Source of the DNA: JAVJUV01 sp047314965
GTDB lineage: Bacteria > Pseudomonadota > Alphaproteobacteria > Rhodobacterales > Rhodobacteraceae
Direction: 5' to 3'
Length of the DNA stretch: 64,000 nt
NCBI RefSeq assembly: GCF_047314965.1
Contig: NZ_JBLBVK010000048.1
Span: 1 to 64,000 of the forward strand
Under the pieces are notes generated by a model that saw nothing but the letters and a program-made list of their open reading frames with translations, ran no database searches and was not told the origin of the DNA. Of the stretch, positions 17,843 to 26,444 are shown one piece after another (position 1 is the first letter of the stretch; every line of letters starts with the position of its first letter). A program made the position numbers and the translations under genes.

Positions 17843-19125
17843 CAGTCGTCACTCCAGTCGCTGCCGGCCCAGCGTCGCTTGTTGTGCAGCGCCCGCTGAC
17901 CCAGGAACGCGCCGCCCAATCCGGCCAGAAGAACTCCGGCTGCGATCAGCCACATCGGGTTCGTGTGCCCCTCGCTGATCGTCACCTGCATCTCGCGCGC
18001 CAGCCGACCGTTCGTCCAGTCCACCTCGCCGCCCGCGGGCGTCAGTTCCAGAGTGTACCGCCCGGCTGCCAGCTTCACCTTCGTATCGACGCGCTGCGAT
18101 CCCTCCGACCAGTTCTCGTTGTCTTCGCGTCCGAAGTAATACTCGACCCCCCGCTCGAAGGCGGCAACCGTTTCCCCATCGTCATCCAGCAGTTCCGCCT
18201 CGAACCAGGCCCAGCTGTTCGAGGCATCTGCCCAGATTTCGATGTTGGTCAGCCGGTCGCCCCGCGTGATCTCGAACGGCACCTCGATCGGCCGCGTCGT
18301 AGGCATGCGATCGGTCCGCACAACTTGTTCGCCCATCGACCAGAACGCCATCGCCAGAAGGATGGAAACCGCGCCGGCCCCCAGCGCCACGTTCCGCATG
18401 AACAGTTGCAGGGGCGAGCGCTCGATCTCGTCCAGAACATGCACGCCCAATGGCGGCGGCAGCCGCGCCGCATCCAGCCCGAAAGAGTCAACCACCTCTG
18501 CCCGGTTCGGCAATTCGATCAGTTCGTATTCCCGCTCACCATCCTGCTCCACGATGTCCAGCATCCTGTGCCCGCAGACCAGGCTGACATAGCGGATACG
18601 GTCCTCCATCGACGGCACATAGTTGAACGCGCCCTCGATGAAGGTCGGCCGCGCGGTGCCCGAGCCATAATAGCGATAGGTCCGTCCTCCCATCTCGACC
18701 GTGGGCCGGTGCTCCGCGGATTCGATCAGGGCGTTGCTCAGGCCCGCGGGCCGCGGCATGTCGCGTGTCTTCCGGGCATAGGTGATGTGCCCGTCCTCCA
18801 CCGTCAGCCAGCCATAGCCATGCGTGGGCGAGAAGACCTGGTGATCCGTCCAGGTCCAGACTCGCCCGGCATGCTCTTCCAGCCACCCGATGGTCCCGAT
18901 CACGGTGAATGGAACGCCCCACAGCACGCCCTCCATCCCAAGATCGAAGGGCGTGTCGGGCCGCTGCATATCGCGGAACCGGGCGATGACCCGGAAGTCC
19001 TCCTGAACGTCCAGCTCAGAGCCGCAATAGGAACAGACATGCACCCGGACGCGCCCGCCACCCAACAGGTCCTGCCCGGCACCGCATTGGGTGCAGTTGA
19101 AACTATGAGCCGCCGCGCCGGTCAT
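17842..19125 (-). CDS. DUF4178 protein with N-terminal zinc ribbon and C-terminal membrane helices
   Basis: A 427-residue protein. A zinc ribbon (FNCTQCGAGQ ... VCSYCGSELD, residues 9-38) is followed by a DUF4178 beta domain (about 55-200, with GTIGWLEEHAGRVWTW and PTHGYGWLTVEDGHITYAR). A hydrophobic helix (about 260-285), an extracytoplasmic beta-rich region and a last helix (PMWLIAAGVLLAGLGGAFLG) come next. The start overlaps the stop of the other DUF4178 gene by four bases, and the stop overlaps the next small gene. Function unknown; topology suggests linking a cytoplasmic zinc-ribbon sensor to the envelope. Confidence 0.82.
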   Translation of the reverse strand: MTGAAAHSFNCTQCGAGQDLLGGGRVRVHVCSYCGSELDVQEDFRVIARFRDMQRPDTPFDLGMEGVLWGVPFTVIGTIGWLEEHAGRVWTWTDHQVFSPTHGYGWLTVEDGHITYARKTRDMPRPAGLSNALIESAEHRPTVEMGGRTYRYYGSGTARPTFIEGAFNYVPSMEDRIRYVSLVCGHRMLDIVEQDGEREYELIELPNRAEVVDSFGLDAARLPPPLGVHVLDEIERSPLQLFMRNVALGAGAVSILLAMAFWSMGEQVVRTDRMPTTRPIEVPFEITRGDRLTNIEIWADASNSWAWFEAELLDDDGETVAAFERGVEYYFGREDNENWSEGSQRVDTKVKLAAGRYTLELTPAGGEVDWTNGRLAREMQVTISEGHTNPMWLIAAGVLLAGLGGAFLGQRALHNKRRWAGSDWSDD

Positions 19126-19730
19126 GCCGCCCGCACATCCCACGGGTCGATCCACGACCCGCGCGTCCAGCCGCGTCCGCCGTCCCAGACCTCGTATGTG
19201 GCCATCTCGCCGCCCGGCCCGCTCAGATCGAAATAGAGATGGGTCTCGCCCACCGTCAGCTCCTCGGGAAACTCGCCCCGGATCGCCAGGCATGTGGCAT
19301 TCTCGGCCTCGGTCACGGTGAACTCGACGCCGGCTACGGTCAGCGACTGCCCCAGCCGCAGGTTCCGCGCGCGCGGCCAGTCCTCCGCGGGCAGCGGGCG
19401 CTCCACGGCGTAATCGCCTTCGTCGACACTCAGCCAGTATCCGGTCTCGCCGGCGCTCTCGGGGCACCAGTATTCGTCCCACCAGCCGCGCCCATAGCTG
19501 AAGCGGGCATGGCCCGCCGGCGTCAGGTGCAACCCGCCAACCCGCAAGGTCTGGCCCAACACGACCAGCGTCGGGGCCTCCTGCATCATGCCACCGGATC
19601 CGGCCAGCTGGAACGCCGCGTCCTTCAATACCGACGTACTGCCGCAGGACGGGCAGACAATCATGCGCGAATGCTGAAATCTCCGGGGCAGTTCGGCCCC
19701 ACAATTCTCGCAATGAAATTCGCCTGCCAT
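19122..19730 (-). CDS. DUF4178 protein with N-terminal zinc ribbon, first gene of the operon
   Basis: A 202-residue soluble protein. Its zinc ribbon (CENCGAEL ... VCPSCGSTSVL, about residues 7-35) is followed by DUF4178 (about 55-190), with GHARFSYGRGWWDEYW and the paired GYWLSVDEGDYAVE. It resembles the N-terminal half of the downstream 427-residue protein but lacks membrane helices, so the two look like a cytoplasmic/membrane pair from duplication. The upstream in-frame region overlaps the divergent DUF3228 promoter and is not used. Function unknown. Confidence 0.82.
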   Translation of the reverse strand: MAGEFHCENCGAELPRRFQHSRMIVCPSCGSTSVLKDAAFQLAGSGGMMQEAPTLVVLGQTLRVGGLHLTPAGHARFSYGRGWWDEYWCPESAGETGYWLSVDEGDYAVERPLPAEDWPRARNLRLGQSLTVAGVEFTVTEAENATCLAIRGEFPEELTVGETHLYFDLSGPGGEMATYEVWDGGRGWTRGSWIDPWDVRAA

Positions 19731-19850
19731 GGTCAATAGCGCTGCCAGCTCAAATGCCCTGCCAGACCATGAAACAGCGGCACTGAAAGAGCAACCGTCT
19801 GGCACCCGGGCGCAGCCCGTGAAAAGGTCTCCGGTGAAAGGAGCCCGCCG

Positions 19851-20420
19851 ATGCAGATCGCCATGACAGACTTCGCCCTCAAGAACTGGGACCCCGAGAA
19901 AGCCGGCACCCGGATCAACGGCATCACGCCTGCCGACCTGGTGGCGGCTGCCAATGCGAAAGGCGGGCCCCTGGTCGACGGCTACGCGCCATTCTGCAAG
20001 CATCTCTTCCTTGAAAACGCCACCGACACACGCTGCGGCTTCGCACGCATCACCGAGGACAACCGACATCTGCTCCGCTCAGGCTATGTCGCCCGGCGGG
20101 ACGGCGAACGCGCAGTGCTGGAGCGCTGGTTCGAAGGTCTGGAGGCGCCCCGCGCGAACTGGCTCGACGTGATCCTGTACAGCCACGCACAGCTTCTGGC
20201 CGAGGCTCGCGACTACGCGGAAGAGCAATCCGTCCCCGACTGCGACTGGGGCATCGTCTCGATCATCGGCACGCTTGACCCCGTCGAACCGCCCATGCCC
20301 CCGATCACCCAGATGCGAAATGCCCTCGGCCGCGCCGAAGGCGGCTCCGGTGTCCCTCTCGACGTGGCGGCCTATGACAGGGCTGTCGCATTCTGGGACA
20401 ATCACGCGGCGGTGCGGTGA
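19851..20420 (+). CDS. DUF3228 family protein
   Basis: A 189-residue soluble protein matching the DUF3228 family by pattern (SIIGTLDPVEPPMPPITQMRN near the C-terminus, CKHLFLENATDTRCGFARI near residue 50). AAAGGAG lies before the ATG. It is divergent from the DUF4178 operon across about 120 bases. No catalytic motif is known to me; function unassigned. Confidence 0.75.
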   Translation: MQIAMTDFALKNWDPEKAGTRINGITPADLVAAANAKGGPLVDGYAPFCKHLFLENATDTRCGFARITEDNRHLLRSGYVARRDGERAVLERWFEGLEAPRANWLDVILYSHAQLLAEARDYAEEQSVPDCDWGIVSIIGTLDPVEPPMPPITQMRNALGRAEGGSGVPLDVAAYDRAVAFWDNHAAVR

Positions 20421-20802
20421 CGGGAAATCGCGAAAGCGCCCAATGCTTCCATCGGCCCCAAAATATCCCGGGGGAGCTGCCCGGAATGGGCAGCGGGGGC
20501 AGAGCCCCCAACCCTGCAGGACTCTGACGTAGCGGGCTGTTCACGATAGTTAATCCCCGCACCACATCTGGTGGGCCCGTCAGAATTGCCCATACCCGTG
20601 CCATACGTTTTTCCGACGCTTTGCAGACGGTTTGCCGACCGGGGTCCAACCCCGTATCCCCAGTGAAACAAGGCCGTTAACCTTTCCAGGTCACTCCGGC
20701 AACGCCCACTCCGTGCGTTGCCACCGTACGCAGGCTCCCTCCCCGGGGTGACCTTCCGGCCGTGATGGGCTATCCCTGTGGAAGTATTGACGGAAAAGGA
20801 TC
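20421..20802. other. Intergenic region with paired hairpins
   Basis: No gene is supported in these 382 bases. Two back-to-back inverted repeats lie in the first third; the rest is unstructured by eye. GGTTTGCCGACCGGGGTCC and the T-rich stretch near 20608 were considered as a terminator and not accepted. Confidence 0.5.
20477..20509. repeat. Two adjacent inverted repeats, possible intergenic repeat element
   Basis: CTGCCC-GGAAT-GGGCAG (20477-20493) is followed at once by GGGGGC-aga-GCCCCC (20495-20509). Upstream, CCCGGGGG adds more self-complementary sequence. No T-run follows, so this is not a standard terminator. It has the look of a short dispersed palindromic repeat, which would need genome-wide copies to prove. 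Confidence 0.4.
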
Positions 20803-22101
20803 ATGGTCCGGCAAATCCTGCCCATCTCGGCGCTGCTCCTCGGCTCGTTCTTCCTCCTCTTCGCAGGGGGCATCAACGGGCTGATCCTCCCTGTCCGCGG
20901 CTCCGCCGAGGGCTTCACCGACCTCTCCCTCGGCCTCCTCGGCACCGGCTGGGCCATCGGCTACGTCTCCGGCTGCCTCTACACCGCCCGCCTTGTTCAG
21001 CGGGTGGGACATATAAGGGCGTTTAGCGTGATGTGTTCCCTGGCGGGCATTGTCATCCTAGCTCAACTCCTGATCCTTTCGCCGCATGCCTGGATCCCGT
21101 TGCGCGCGCTTCAGGGCTTTTGCTTCGCAGGTGCTGCGATGATCGTTGAGAGCTGGCTGTCTGAGCGCGCCGACGCCAGAAGCCGGGGCCGCATCTTCGG
21201 AATCTACACCATGGTCAACCTGTTCGCTTCGACCGCGGGCCAATTGACGTTAACTGTGGGAGATTCAAGCGGTTATTTCTTTTTCGTTCTGGGCGCGATG
21301 TTCTATTCTCTGGCGCTGATCCCTACCGCGGCCAGCTCGTCGGCAACGCCACAACCGCTGGTTTCCGTCAAGCTCGACATCCGCGCGCTTTGGCGCAATT
21401 CGCCTGTCGCGGTCTTTGCTGTCTTCATGGTGGGCATCTCGAACGCGTCCTTCGGAACGCTCGCTGCCGTATACGGTGCGCGAATTGGTCTCGAGATCAG
21501 TTCAATTGCGCTGTTCGCGTCAATTCCCATCCTGATCGGCGCTATCAGCCAGATCCCGGTTGGCATCCTTTCCGACCGGCTGGATCGGAGAAAGGTCTTG
21601 GTCGGAGTTGCTCTGGTCGCCCTGATCGCCGATGTCGTTTTCGTCTTGGCGACACCGGAGAACCGCTGGGCAAACCTCGCGCTCGCAGGGGTTTTCGGAG
21701 GCGCCATCTTCGCCATGTATCCGATCATCATCGCCCATGCGAACGATCATGCCGACGGCAATTTCATCCGGATCAGTGGAGGCCTGCTACTAGTCTTTGG
21801 GGTTGGCTCGATCATTGGACCACTTGTCGCTGGCTGGGCCATGTCCGTTGTTGGTCATCGGGGTCTCTTCCTGACGACCGCGTCGGCTCACGTCCTGATC
21901 ATCCTCCAGGCAATCTACCGGATCGTAAGGCGCGCGCCGGTCGCTGATAGTGAAAAATCCGAATTCAAGGCGGGTCCTATCGGGCGGACGACGACGCCGC
22001 AGACCATTGCAATGTCTGCTAGCGAATCCGAAGTCGATGAAGCAATGGAGGTGCCGGAAACCAGTTCCGGAGAGGCCGGAGTTGGACGGGATCAGTCCTG
22101 A
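20803..22101 (+). CDS. MFS transporter, spans a sharp codon-usage change
   Basis: A 432-residue major facilitator protein with twelve hydrophobic segments and a charged cytoplasmic tail (about 385-432). The loop-8/9-type motif GILSDRLDRRKVLVG is clear, and the ARLVQRVGHIRA loop matches motif A only weakly. The pattern resembles YcaD-like efflux or uptake proteins; the substrate is unknown. The first roughly 64 codons almost always end in G or C; from about position 20,990 codons such as ata, ttt, tgt, cta and gct become common to the end. The protein alignment still reads as one continuous MFS protein. The stop overlaps convergent trhO by ten bases. Confidence 0.85.
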   Translation: MVRQILPISALLLGSFFLLFAGGINGLILPVRGSAEGFTDLSLGLLGTGWAIGYVSGCLYTARLVQRVGHIRAFSVMCSLAGIVILAQLLILSPHAWIPLRALQGFCFAGAAMIVESWLSERADARSRGRIFGIYTMVNLFASTAGQLTLTVGDSSGYFFFVLGAMFYSLALIPTAASSSATPQPLVSVKLDIRALWRNSPVAVFAVFMVGISNASFGTLAAVYGARIGLEISSIALFASIPILIGAISQIPVGILSDRLDRRKVLVGVALVALIADVVFVLATPENRWANLALAGVFGGAIFAMYPIIIAHANDHADGNFIRISGGLLLVFGVGSIIGPLVAGWAMSVVGHRGLFLTTASAHVLIILQAIYRIVRRAPVADSEKSEFKAGPIGRTTTPQTIAMSASESEVDEAMEVPETSSGEAGVGRDQS

Positions 22102-22997
22102 CCTAAGTGAGTTTTCCCCCGCGCTTTTGCCAAATCGATCTGGCGCTGACGTTCGCGGAATCGCGTTCGGTCCGCATCGCTGTACTCGTCGACGCACCGT
22201 GCGCAGGATACACCCTTTTCATAGGCAGGGTGCTTTTTCCCTTCCGCGCTCAATGGTCGTCGGCAGGCGTAGCAAAGATCGTAGTCTCCTTCGACAAGGC
22301 CGTGGCCAACCGACACACGTTGATCGAAGACAAAACACTCGCCTCTCCAGAGGCTCTGATCCTCCGGAACCTCTTCCAGGTACTTCAGGATTCCACCCTT
22401 CAGGTGATAGACCTCATCAACGCCCTGTCCGATAAGGTAATTTGTGGATTTCTCACAACGGATGCCCCCGGTGCAGAACATCGCTATCTTTTTCCCGGCG
22501 AAGCGGTTGTGATTGCGTCTCCACCAATCGGGAAACTCTCCAAATGCTTTGGTTTCAGGATCGATCGCGCCCTCGAACGTTCCAATCTCGATTTCATAGT
22601 CGTTTCGAGTGTCGATTACCGCTACGTTCGGGTCGCTGATCAGATCGTTCCAGTCCTTGGGATTCACGTACGCGCCAACCGCAGCAGTCGGGTTCACGTC
22701 GGGTTGCCCCATGGTGACGATTTCCTTTTTCAACCTGACCTTTAGTCGCGCGAACGGCATTTCGGTGGCAGTACTTTCTTTCCAATCGAGATCAGAGCAT
22801 CCGGGAAGTCTGCGGATATGTGCCAGTACGGCGTCTATTCCCTCCCGCGTTCCGGCGATCGTGCCATTGATTCCCTCCCGTGCCAGCAGAAGCGTTCCCT
22901 TCACGCCTTGAGTACAGGCAAGCCGCGCCAACGGCTCCTTTAGTTCAGCAGGGTTGTCGAATGGTGTGAATTTGTAGAGAGCGGCGACTGTGTACAT
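22092..22997 (-). CDS. trhO: TrhO (YceA), rhodanese-type tRNA uridine-34 hydroxylase
   Basis: A 301-residue protein that makes 5-hydroxyuridine at tRNA position 34 in an O2-dependent reaction. An N-terminal ferredoxin-like domain (1-100) precedes a rhodanese domain (about 115-225) whose active-site loop is MFCTGGIRCEKS. The C-terminus has a cysteine-rich segment (CYACRRPL ... VSCARCVDEYS) typical of the family. The ATG gives MYTVAALYKFTP, the usual start. Convergent with the MFS gene. Confidence 0.93.
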   Translation of the reverse strand: MYTVAALYKFTPFDNPAELKEPLARLACTQGVKGTLLLAREGINGTIAGTREGIDAVLAHIRRLPGCSDLDWKESTATEMPFARLKVRLKKEIVTMGQPDVNPTAAVGAYVNPKDWNDLISDPNVAVIDTRNDYEIEIGTFEGAIDPETKAFGEFPDWWRRNHNRFAGKKIAMFCTGGIRCEKSTNYLIGQGVDEVYHLKGGILKYLEEVPEDQSLWRGECFVFDQRVSVGHGLVEGDYDLCYACRRPLSAEGKKHPAYEKGVSCARCVDEYSDADRTRFRERQRQIDLAKARGKTHLGQD

Positions 22998-23072
22998 GGC
23001 CCTGCCAGATACGCCGTTGATCCTTCGTCGGCAAGGCGTAGGGTAGGCCTGCCGAACCCTAGGAGATCAGTC

Positions 23073-23678
23073 ATGCGTGCGTCAAATGAAGCCATTCTCG
23101 TCATCGACGTTCAGAACGATTTCTGCCCTGGTGGCGCATTGGCGGTTGCTGGTGGTGACGAGATCGTCGCGCCGATCAATGCGCTCGTGCCCGAATTTCC
23201 CGTCAGGGTCTTCACCCAGGACTGGCACCCGGTCGATCACCTTAGCTTCGCGTCCCAGCACGACGGAAAGGAAGCCTTCACGACGACCGAGATGCCTTAC
23301 GGCACTCAGGTCCTCTGGCCTGATCACTGTGTTATTGGAGAGGATGGTGCCAGGTTTCACCCAAAACTCGACATGCGTCCGGCCGACCTGATCATTCGCA
23401 AGGGCTTCAGGCGCGAAATTGACAGCTATTCAGCCTTCTTCGAGAATGATCAGACAACCCCGACAGGTCTTGAGGGATATCTCCGGACTCGCGGTGTCGA
23501 CACTGTCACTCTGGTCGGACTCGCTACCGACTACTGTGTCAACTTCTCCGCAGTCGATGCGGCCAGATTGGGCTTCAAGGTCCGTGTCATCCAAAGCCTG
23601 TGCCGCGCCATTGATCTTGACGGATCGCTAACAGCGGCGAAAGAAGGCATGACCAAAGCCGGGGTTACTCTGGCATGA
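23073..23678 (+). CDS. pncA: Nicotinamidase
   Basis: A 201-residue isochorismatase-fold amidase turning nicotinamide into nicotinate for NAD salvage. The catalytic triad is visible: aspartate in AILVIDVQNDFCPGG (D12), a lysine in LIIRKGF, and cysteine in GLATDYCVNFSA. The metal ligands D and H lie in TQDWHPVDH. pncB, the next enzyme of the route, is in the same window at 59616-60908 but not linked. Confidence 0.95.
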   Translation: MRASNEAILVIDVQNDFCPGGALAVAGGDEIVAPINALVPEFPVRVFTQDWHPVDHLSFASQHDGKEAFTTTEMPYGTQVLWPDHCVIGEDGARFHPKLDMRPADLIIRKGFRREIDSYSAFFENDQTTPTGLEGYLRTRGVDTVTLVGLATDYCVNFSAVDAARLGFKVRVIQSLCRAIDLDGSLTAAKEGMTKAGVTLA

Positions 23679-23695
23679 TCCAGTTTCTCGGGGAT

Positions 23696-24550
23696 TTATC
23701 GCTGCACAGTGACCATTTTTCCGCCAGTTGCGACCTCGACCAGTTTCGCTGCGCCGTTCCCATTTCCTAGAAGCGTGACGACCACGAATAGGCCCAGAGC
23801 CATCATTCCCATCTTTGCTGCGCCTATTCCGACCTTTCTAGGCGGCGCTGAGTCGATGGTCATGCGGATGTCTTCTGCGGTCATTGCACGTGGGGTCTGT
23901 GCTGCATTGCCCAGTTTCGGGGGAGCGGAAAAGAAGGCATCCATGTCGGGTCCGCTTGGCAGTGGTTGTGTCGCTGCCGCCGTTGCGGGTTTGCTGAAAA
24001 AGGTGTCGATGTCGGCTGGGGCTCCTCCCGTGGTCTTGGCTTGGGTCGAGGCGGGAGCGCTAAAAAAAACATCCATTGCCCCGCCATTTCCTTTTGACTG
24101 AGGATGCGACGTCTCGCGTTGTTGATCGACCTGTGCGGGATACAAGAGAGGAACAGGGCTGGCCGGCATTTCTCGTGGTTTGGCGGTCAACGCGGCGATT
24201 GCGAATGCTTCGATGTCGAACCCATTCCAATCCGCATCGGACGGAAGCTTCTCAAGGTTTTCCATCAGGCGTTCGATTACTTTTGCGCGTGCCGGTGCGT
24301 CGGAAGCGGGATAGCGACCACATCCGGCGCCGCTGTCATACACGCTCAGTCCGAAGCCGCTGTCCATCAGGCACTTCTTCACCGCTTCGGACGCGCCTTT
24401 CAGAATTTCAACTGCCGATGCGTCGCGAAACAATGCACGTTGTGTTCCCAGTGTCTCGGGCACGCCAAGCTCTGCAATCAAATCGCCATACCGAGCCTGT
24501 GCATCCGTCGGGATAATGGAAAACATATCAAAGTCGTAGGTCAGAGCCAT
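23696..24550 (-). CDS. Unknown protein with three FFSxP motifs at 22-residue spacing and a C-terminal helix
   Basis: A 284-residue protein I do not recognise. Residues 1-125 look folded and mostly helical. Residues 126-225 are proline/alanine-rich and probably disordered, with MDVFFSAPA (159), IDTFFSKPA (181) and MDAFFSAPP (203), exactly 22 residues apart. A transmembrane helix follows (about 246-262, MGMMALGLFVVVTLLG), then a short tail. Without a signal sequence, the N-terminal 245 residues would be cytoplasmic, tail-anchored in the membrane. It is divergent from icd and convergent with pncA. The repeats look like short binding motifs for a partner. Confidence 0.75.
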   Translation of the reverse strand: MALTYDFDMFSIIPTDAQARYGDLIAELGVPETLGTQRALFRDASAVEILKGASEAVKKCLMDSGFGLSVYDSGAGCGRYPASDAPARAKVIERLMENLEKLPSDADWNGFDIEAFAIAALTAKPREMPASPVPLLYPAQVDQQRETSHPQSKGNGGAMDVFFSAPASTQAKTTGGAPADIDTFFSKPATAAATQPLPSGPDMDAFFSAPPKLGNAAQTPRAMTAEDIRMTIDSAPPRKVGIGAAKMGMMALGLFVVVTLLGNGNGAAKLVEVATGGKMVTVQR

Positions 24551-24644
24551 AATGAAACCCCGTAGCTATTCGCGCGAAACAATCGTCTGCGATTGTGTCT
24601 TGATGTGGGCCAACTGGGGGCCATAAAGCGCCGAAATTTTCTGT

Positions 24645-24662
24645 ATACCATCGCATACCATC
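24645..24662. repeat. Tandem ATACCATC direct repeat upstream of icd
   Basis: ATACCATC occurs at 24645-24652 and 24655-24662, one helical turn apart and 60-77 bases before the icd ATG. This spacing suits a regulator bound side by side on one face. The regulator is unknown. Confidence 0.35.
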
Positions 24663-24721
24663 TTTATTTCTTAACCGGCTTGGGATATGCCGCCTCTGCC
24701 GGTTGGATCAGGAGGCGACGT

Positions 24722-25933
24722 ATGTCCAAGATCAAGGTAGCCAATCCCATCGTCGAGATGGACGGAGACGAGATGACCCGCATCATGTGGGACATCATCA
24801 AGCAGAAACTGATCCTGCCTTATCTGGATGTCGATCTTGTCTATTACGACTTGGGTATGGAGGAACGCGACCGCACAGATGACCAGATCACAATAGACGC
24901 AGCCGAGAAGACCAAAGAGGTTGGCGTTGCCGTCAAATGCGCCACGATCACCCCGGACGAGGCCCGGGTCGAGGAATTTAGACTGAAAAAGATGTGGCGA
25001 TCGCCGAATGGCACAATTCGCAACATCCTCGGCGGAGTGATCTTCCGTCAGCCAATAATCTGTAGGAACGTGCCACGCCTTGTTCCCGGTTGGACCAAGC
25101 CCATCGTTGTTGGACGACACGCCTACGGAGACCAGTACCGCGCCACCGATTTCCATTTTCCCGGCGCAGGCAAGCTGACGCTGAAGTTCGAAGGTACCGA
25201 TGGTGAAGTTATCGAGCGCGAGGTCTTCGATGCGCCCGAAGCCGGCGTTGTCATGGGTATGTATAACTTGGACAAATCGATCTATGACTTCGCGCGCGCA
25301 TCGTTCAACTATGCCTTGAACCTCGGCTGGCCACTTTATTTATCCACCAAGAACACAATCCTCAAAGCCTATGATGGCCGGTTCAAGGACATCTTTCAGG
25401 AGGTCTACGATACCGAGTTCAAGGACGCGTTCGCGGACAAGAAGATCTGGTATGAGCACAGGCTGATCGATGACATGGTCGCCTCGTCGCTGAAATGGTC
25501 GGGGGGGTATGTCTGGGCCTGCAAGAACTATGATGGCGACGTGCAGTCCGACACGGTAGCACAGGGTTTCGGTTCCCTGGGTCTGATGACGTCCATTCTC
25601 ATGACGCCTGACGGCAAGATTGTCGAATCGGAGGCCGCCCACGGCACTGTGACTCGCCATTATCGTCAGCATCAGGAAGGCCATAAGACTTCGACCAACT
25701 CCATAGCCTCGATTTTCGCTTGGACGGGCGGCCTTCGGCATCGCGCCAAACTCGACGAAAACGAGGCGTTGCGTTCATTTGCCGAAACTCTGGAAAAGGT
25801 TGTTGTCGAAACGGTCGAGTCTGGTCACATGACGAAGGATCTGGCCCTGCTCGTGGGTCCCGATCAAGGCTGGCTGACGACGACGGGGTTCCTTGACAAG
25901 ATCGATGAAAATCTGGCCAAGGCCCTAAACTGA
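24722..25933 (+). CDS. icd: NADP-dependent isocitrate dehydrogenase
   Basis: A 403-residue enzyme of the homodimeric, eukaryote-like class, converting isocitrate to 2-oxoglutarate in the TCA cycle. Seen are the N-terminal KVANPIVEMDGDEMTRIMW, the substrate-serine block SPNGTIRNILGG, metal-site DDMVASSLKWSGG and the NADP-site EAAHGTVTRHYR. AGGAGGCG precedes the ATG. In-frame codons upstream to 24593 are not family-like. It stands alone behind a tandem direct repeat. Confidence 0.97.
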   Translation: MSKIKVANPIVEMDGDEMTRIMWDIIKQKLILPYLDVDLVYYDLGMEERDRTDDQITIDAAEKTKEVGVAVKCATITPDEARVEEFRLKKMWRSPNGTIRNILGGVIFRQPIICRNVPRLVPGWTKPIVVGRHAYGDQYRATDFHFPGAGKLTLKFEGTDGEVIEREVFDAPEAGVVMGMYNLDKSIYDFARASFNYALNLGWPLYLSTKNTILKAYDGRFKDIFQEVYDTEFKDAFADKKIWYEHRLIDDMVASSLKWSGGYVWACKNYDGDVQSDTVAQGFGSLGLMTSILMTPDGKIVESEAAHGTVTRHYRQHQEGHKTSTNSIASIFAWTGGLRHRAKLDENEALRSFAETLEKVVVETVESGHMTKDLALLVGPDQGWLTTTGFLDKIDENLAKALN

Positions 25934-26444
25934 CTCTGTTCATGGTGCCGGGGAGGACCCAGAGAGTTACACACTGGGTCACGTCCCTATCTTGCCAAGC
26001 AGTACAGACCGAGCAAAGGTCAAGAAAGATAGGCATCCAGTGGCGTTTGGATGACTGCACGTGTCAGGTAACTGCCTATCTCCTTGAGACCGCCCTTGAT
26101 CCAGTGGTCCCCGTAGGTCTTGATTCAGGTTTCCTCAGAGGATTGAATCTGCACTCCTTTAGGGGAGATAAATGGAGTTCCCATGTTGATGTTGCTCGTT
26201 TCGGCGTACACGCGCACTTTGCCCCAGTAAATGTGCGTTTGCACGACGCGTGGTCGGTAAGTCAGGATGAAAGCGGGACAACGGACCGTTTCTATGGATA
26301 TGGCAGGCTGGTTGGCGAGACTGTTCCACGAACTGGGTCTTCAGCCTAATCGCGACCTCTCACCTTTCCGTTAGACTATTGACAAGCCAGTTGTCCGCTG
26401 TCGGCAATACAACGATGTTGAAAGCCAACTGAGAGGAGTTGGCG
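25934..26444. other. Long intergenic region between icd and the hydrolase-OsmC gene
   Basis: No gene is supported in these 511 bases. An inverted repeat GACCCAG/CTGGGTC (25956-25962, 25974-25980) lies just after icd but has no T-run. A 135-codon open frame (25942-26349) has no ribosome site, no recognisable domain and a high share of W, H and C, so it is not called. TTGACA at 26379-26384 could be the -35 of the next gene, without a good -10. Confidence 0.5.

Noticed and set aside
25942..26349. 135-codon open frame after icd
   Set aside because: No ribosome site, no recognisable domain and odd composition; treated as non-coding.
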